From JABCZS01 sp041660525 (GTDB taxonomy: Bacteria; Pseudomonadota; Gammaproteobacteria; JABCZS01), in the NCBI GenBank assembly GCA_041660525.1, contig JBAZWD010000012.1, forward strand, positions 1-64,000: 64,000 bases of DNA, given 5' to 3'. Below the pieces are notes generated by a model. It ran no database searches. It was not told where the DNA came from and saw only the letters and a program-made list of their open reading frames with translations. A program made the translations under genes and the position numbers. Every line of letters begins with the position of its first letter. The first letter of the stretch is position 1. Below, in pieces: positions 60,407 through 64,000 of the stretch.

Positions 60407-60434
60407 CTAAGGTTAACCCAGTAACTTAGGTTAA
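60407..60434 (+). promoter_or_regulatory. Direct repeat upstream of the response regulator promoter
   Basis: CTAAGGTTAA (60407-60416) and CTTAGGTTAA (60425-60434) are 18 bp apart and lie 30 bp before the -35 element. Direct repeats are usual binding sites for OmpR-family regulators, so autoregulation is possible, though the spacing is not the common 10-11 or 21-22. Confidence 0.35.
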
Positions 60435-60463
60435 TGTCTCAAGCTACTTTGAGAGATTGACCA

Positions 60464-60492
60464 TTGACAAAATAAATTTTATTAGAAACAAT
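60464..60492 (+). promoter_or_regulatory. Promoter of the two-component operon
   Basis: A perfect TTGACA (60464-60469), a 17-base spacer and AACAAT (60487-60492, 4 of 6) lie 21 bp before the response-regulator start. Confidence 0.55.
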
Positions 60493-60513
60493 GACATAGA
60501 GAGTAAATTTATT

Positions 60514-61176
60514 ATGAGAATATTATTAGTTGAAGATGACGAATTATTAGGTGATGGTCTTAAAAATGGTCTTAGCCAACAAGGTTATACTGTAGATTGG
60601 TTAAAAGACGGTCATGTGGCCGAATTAGCGCTTCTAACAGAGACTTTCGATGCTGTCGTCTTAGATTTAGGTCTGCCTAAACGTTCAGGACTTGAAGTCT
60701 TAAAAAATATCCGTTTAAAAGGTGTTATCACCCCTGTAATTATTCTTACCGCCCGTGAAAGCTTAGACGATAAAGTCCTAGGCCTGGATGCTGGCGCCGA
60801 TGATTATATTGCTAAACCTTTTGATTTAAAAGAACTCTATGCTCGCCTACGCGCCCTACAACGTCGTGCTGCGGGACGTGCTGAACCTTTAATTAATTAT
60901 GGTCATATCACCTTGGATCCGGCTTCCCATTCTGTATTCTTAGAAGGCAAACGGATTAATATTTCTCCGCGTGAATTTACGCTTTTATATAAGCTGCTTG
61001 AAAATGCAGGCCGTGTTTTATCACGTGAGCAATTATCACAATCGCTTTACGGCTGGGATACAGAAATTGATAGTAATGCAGTCGAAGTACACGTCCATAA
61101 TTTACGTAAAAAATTGGGCGAAGATCTTATTCAAACTATCCGTGGTGTAGGGTATATGATTGATCGGATCGCGTAA
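60514..61176 (+). CDS. OmpR-family response regulator (QseB/PmrA-like)
   Basis: A 220-residue transcription factor. The receiver domain begins RILLVEDDELLGDGLKNGL with the acidic pair, the phospho-acceptor Asp lies in AVVLDLGLPKRSGLEV, and LTARESLDDKVLGLDAGADD and AKPF complete the switch. The winged-helix domain (about 125-220) has SPREFTLLYKLLENAGRVLS and DSNAVEVHVHNLRKKLG. The start is ATG at 60514, where the family begins; upstream in-frame codons lack a plausible start. The stop overlaps the kinase start. PmrA is one possible identity, supported by the PmrA box downstream. Confidence 0.9.
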   Translation: MRILLVEDDELLGDGLKNGLSQQGYTVDWLKDGHVAELALLTETFDAVVLDLGLPKRSGLEVLKNIRLKGVITPVIILTARESLDDKVLGLDAGADDYIAKPFDLKELYARLRALQRRAAGRAEPLINYGHITLDPASHSVFLEGKRINISPREFTLLYKLLENAGRVLSREQLSQSLYGWDTEIDSNAVEVHVHNLRKKLGEDLIQTIRGVGYMIDRIA

Positions 61177-62570
61177 TGTCCTCAATTCGCCGCTTTTTAT
61201 TGGTCAGTTTATTAGCGACCATTACCTGTGTGATCACAGGTGCGGCGATTTATAGCTATTTTGATATTACCCGCAAAATTAATAGTATTTTCGATGCACA
61301 ACTTATCGAAGCTGCGCATGTGATACGTTATACCACCGAACAAAGCACTCTGCCCCAAGGCAACAATTTAAATGAATTATTCTCACCCAATCAAACTTAT
61401 TTACCGCCTAAATTATGGGATACGATTTATGGTGATGATTTACACCCTTATGACACCAGGCGCGTATTTCAAATTTGGTCGGATGACGGCGTTTTGCTGG
61501 CACGTACTGAAGGCGCGCCGCCCTATCCTTTAGCCAAAGATGTAGAAGGTTTTACCACTTCACAAATCGGAAACTACACTTGGCGCGTTTATACGCTGAT
61601 AGATGAAAAAAACCATCTGCGTTATCAAGTCGCACAGCGCAATGATGTCCGCGCTTATTTAGTAAAAAATCTAGCCTTAGGCAATATTTTACCGGATTTA
61701 TTAATTTATCCTTTATCCATCATCATGATTTTTATCACGATACGCGCAGCAATGAAACCTTTGCAGCGCACCATCAATGATGTTAAAAATCGTGCCTTGC
61801 AACATTTAGAACCCATTAATACCGAGTCGGTTCCAGTAGAAATCAAACCCTTGATTGATGAAATCAATTTATTATTATCACGCCTAGAAGAATCTTATGC
61901 GCGTGAAAAACGCTTTACTGCCGATGCCGCTCATGAATTACGCACGCCACTAGCGGCACTTAAAACCCAAGCACAGGTCGCTGAAAACGCACATGATGAA
62001 ACTAGCCATCAAATCGCTTTAAACAAAATTAACCTATGCGTCGATCGCTGTGCACGCGTCGTCACCCAATTATTAACCTTAAGTAATTTGCGCCCAGATG
62101 AGCCTTTAAAAGAAATACAAATTATAGATTTATCAAAATTAGCAGTGGAAATTATTTCGGAGTTAGCAACAGACGCGGTCCACAAACACATTACCCTGTC
62201 ATTTGATGAAAGCAAAACACCTGCGATAACAAACGGCAACGCAACACTCATTCAAGTGTTAATACGCAATTTAATTGATAACGCAATTCGTTATACCCCA
62301 GAACACGGTCAAGTGATTGTCAGTACCCATGTTGAAAAGCAACTCGTCATTTTCTGCGTAGAAGATACAGGCCCCGGTGTTGCACCCGAATTATATGATC
62401 GTATTTTTGATAGATTTTACCGTGAACTTGGCAATAAAGCGCAAGGTTCGGGATTAGGATTATCGATAGTGCAGCAAATCGTCGAATTGCATGGCGCAAC
62501 CATTAAGGTATCAAAACCCGGGAAACATTCCGGATTGAAAATCCAAGTATTTTTCCCAAATCAGAATTAA
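61176..62570 (+). CDS. Sensor histidine kinase (QseC/PmrB-like)
   Basis: A 464-residue inner-membrane kinase. Membrane helices at about 6-28 and 168-186 enclose a periplasmic sensor region of about 140 residues. A HAMP-like linker follows, then HisKA with the phospho-His in FTADAAHELRTPLAALK, and an ATPase domain with the N box NLIDNAIRYTPEHG, EDTGPGVAPELYDRIFDRFY and GSGLGLSIVQQIVELHG. It is coupled to its regulator by a TAATG overlap. The signal sensed is unknown. Confidence 0.92.
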   Translation: MSSIRRFLLVSLLATITCVITGAAIYSYFDITRKINSIFDAQLIEAAHVIRYTTEQSTLPQGNNLNELFSPNQTYLPPKLWDTIYGDDLHPYDTRRVFQIWSDDGVLLARTEGAPPYPLAKDVEGFTTSQIGNYTWRVYTLIDEKNHLRYQVAQRNDVRAYLVKNLALGNILPDLLIYPLSIIMIFITIRAAMKPLQRTINDVKNRALQHLEPINTESVPVEIKPLIDEINLLLSRLEESYAREKRFTADAAHELRTPLAALKTQAQVAENAHDETSHQIALNKINLCVDRCARVVTQLLTLSNLRPDEPLKEIQIIDLSKLAVEIISELATDAVHKHITLSFDESKTPAITNGNATLIQVLIRNLIDNAIRYTPEHGQVIVSTHVEKQLVIFCVEDTGPGVAPELYDRIFDRFYRELGNKAQGSGLGLSIVQQIVELHGATIKVSKPGKHSGLKIQVFFPNQN

Positions 62571-62691
62571 AACAAAGCTAAAACGCCCTTCTTTTATCAT
62601 TAATATAAAAATAATAAACCCCATATTAAATCATTTATGATTGAAATCACTATTTCATATATCATTAAATATCCTAAATAAAGTTATCTTT

Positions 62692-62734
62692 CTTAATGTT
62701 TACTTAATAAATATTTGATAAATTAGCATATAAC
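62692..62734 (+). promoter_or_regulatory. PmrA box and promoter of the unknown gene at 62809
   Basis: CTTAATGTTTACTTAA (62692-62707) matches the Coxiella/Legionella PmrA element cTTAA-N2-TT-N2-cTTAA at every fixed position. TATAAC (62729-62734), 5 of 6 to the -10 consensus, lies 21 bases beyond it, a normal distance for a response-regulator site replacing the -35. The rest of 62571-62808 is AT-rich and otherwise empty. Confidence 0.6.
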
Positions 62735-62808
62735 TAACCAAGTTAGAACCTTGGCTCCACTTGTATTCGATATGCTGATTTGCATATTGCTAATAAAGGA
62801 AAACGATA

Positions 62809-64000
62809 ATGTTACAACTTTTAATTAAGAAAATAAAAAATCACTTAAAAGCTAATTCCACTGAAAGAGGTGATGCATCTGCTTGGATGCGAGATAACCT
62901 TAATCAAAAACAAGCATTAATTGACAATATTTATTTATTAATTAATTAATTATCTTGACGCCGCAAGATTATTTTATTATACAAATGCAAATACAACTGC
63001 AAGCCCAGTATGGTTTGAGGAAATTAATCGCTTATCCAAAGTTATCTTTAATAACCAATTCGATGACAAATACTGGAAAGGTGATAAGGTACTTGCAAAA
63101 ACACATAATCCTCCAGCTATTTTACCAGTACTAGACAATCAACCATTCGTATATTCAATTTATCCTTATACTCTCTACTCAAATATTACCCTATATTTTA
63201 ATCAAATACTAAGCAATCAGCAAAAAATAGCTGCATATTTGAAAACCACAGAAGAACAATTAAATCAGAAAAAGCAGCAAGAAGAATTGGACGCTCAAGA
63301 AGCAAAGATCAAAGATAACATTTCCCTACAAGAGCTTATTCAATCTCGTAAAACTCTCGAAGAACTACTCAAAGAGCTTGGCACCTCTTATGAAGCTGAA
63401 GCTAATAAAACACACTCTAGTTATTATTACGAATCGCTAAGTAATTTTAACAAAATAAATAAAGGCTTTACCGAAGAAGAAATAAAAAACTATGAAAATG
63501 CTAGCGCTGCTAATAGAAATTCGCTTGCCGCTGAGATGCTCAGTGCTGCCAACAGCGCATTCGCGTTCGGCATGTTAAGCGCTTATATGACAGGCTCTAT
63601 AGGCACTGCATTTTATTTTATTACTTTTGAATATAATAAAGACCTACTCCGTCTTGAAAAATTTAATGAGATGGCCTTGAACCTAGCCAGAGACGGTAAA
63701 GATTTTGGACTAACATTTGCCAACTGGTTATTTTTTGTATGGAATATTATAGACGCAATCGGGGTGGTTATTGATGGTCTTAATGATGCATACAATGGTG
63801 ATTACGGATGGTCTCTCATCAATATATTGAACGGTGCGCAATTAATTGCCGCAACGCTAATAGGCCATCATTTATACGAAAATGCTGCAAGCGCAGGGGC
63901 GCAATTTGCAGGTCTTACTTTAGCCTCTGGTGCTTTTGCATTGTGTATGTTTTTATGCTCATATGTTGCCATGAGAAAAGAATTAGAAGCAATAAATCTT
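62809..64000 (+). pseudogene. PmrA-box-driven unknown protein, frame broken at a TTAA repeat, runs off the window
   Basis: AAAGGA and an ATG at 62809 start a 46-residue ORF that ends at 62949. The +1 frame is then open without a stop from 62942 to the window edge (at least 350 residues). Removing one TTAA unit joins them into a continuous protein, LLINYLDAARLFYYTNANTT, of at least 395 residues. The joined product has a charged coiled-coil-like region (about 135-200), hydrophobic segments (about 240-265, 305-325, 340-395) and no signal peptide. I recognise no family. Regulation by a PmrA-like site makes a secreted effector plausible. It may be phase-variable, inactivated, or mis-assembled. Confidence 0.6.
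62938..62952 (+). repeat. TTAA tetranucleotide repeat at the frame break
   Basis: Three full TTAA units followed by TTA. It lies exactly where the two frames meet. Loss of one unit or gain of two restores the frame, and other changes do not. The repeat is short, so slippage would be infrequent. Confidence 0.75.

Noticed and set aside
63613..63795. A 60-codon minus-strand ORF near the right edge
   Set aside because: Antisense to the long open frame of the PmrA-box-driven gene and without features.
1..64000. CRISPR array or rRNA genes
   Set aside because: No regularly spaced repeats of 24-40 bp and no rRNA-like sequence were seen.

Overview
The window looks like an AT-rich gammaproteobacterium of the Legionella/Coxiella type (order Legionellales or close kin). 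Three things suggest this. The chromosomal gene order lolA-ftsK-trxB-infA-clpA-clpS-cspD-icd is gammaproteobacterial. One protein resembles the SidE-type phosphodiesterase domain of Legionella effectors. One upstream region carries an exact match to the PmrA element known from Legionella and Coxiella effector genes. The genus cannot be fixed from the sequence alone. Two runs of ten N (19465-19474 and 43695-43704) show that this is a draft scaffold.

Region 1, about 1-21116, is one end of an integrative conjugative element (ICE). A tyrosine recombinase gene with an overlapping excisionase-like gene abuts the 3' end of a tRNA-Ser(UGA), the usual ICE target. Leftward from there come a RepA-like ATPase, a phage Q-type antiterminator, and one almost gapless minus-strand operon of more than 17.6 kb. 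That operon holds two large unknown proteins, a small helix-turn-helix protein, and an F-type type IV secretion/pilus system (traA-L-E-K-B-V-C, trbI, a TraF/TrhF-like S26 peptidase, traW-U, trbC, traF-H-G). TraC and TraG are each split into two frames, and no TraN is present. A promoter and a strong terminator sit between the Q-like gene and the operon. This copies the lambda Q/PR'/tR' layout and suggests that conjugation is switched on by processive antitermination.

Region 2, 21116-47649, is mostly housekeeping. It holds yccA, an L,D-transpeptidase, a fadI-fadJ-msbA-lpxK-ycaR operon, an RND efflux pair, slt, a CBS protein, lolA, ftsK, trxB, infA, clpA (broken only by an assembly gap), clpS, cspD and icd. 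Two likely lineage-specific or effector-like genes are inserted: the SidE-PDE-like gene at 33476 and a membrane protein at 42556.

Region 3, 47745-55549, is a surface/adhesion cluster. It holds one outer-membrane barrel, three paralogues that pair an N-terminal beta domain with a DUF3494 (ice-binding-like) domain, and a 1095-residue protein with a propeller-like repeat region, CSPG-like repeats, a membrane segment and a cytoplasmic tail. Two 85-bp direct repeats, each preceded by a terminator, flank the minus-strand pair of genes.

Region 4, 55562-64000, holds nrdAB behind consensus DnaA boxes and two NrdR boxes exactly 31 bp apart, then a miniature inverted-repeat element and an OmpR-family two-component system. 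Last comes a PmrA-box-driven gene of unknown function. Its reading frame is broken inside a TTAA tetranucleotide repeat, and loss of one repeat unit would restore it.
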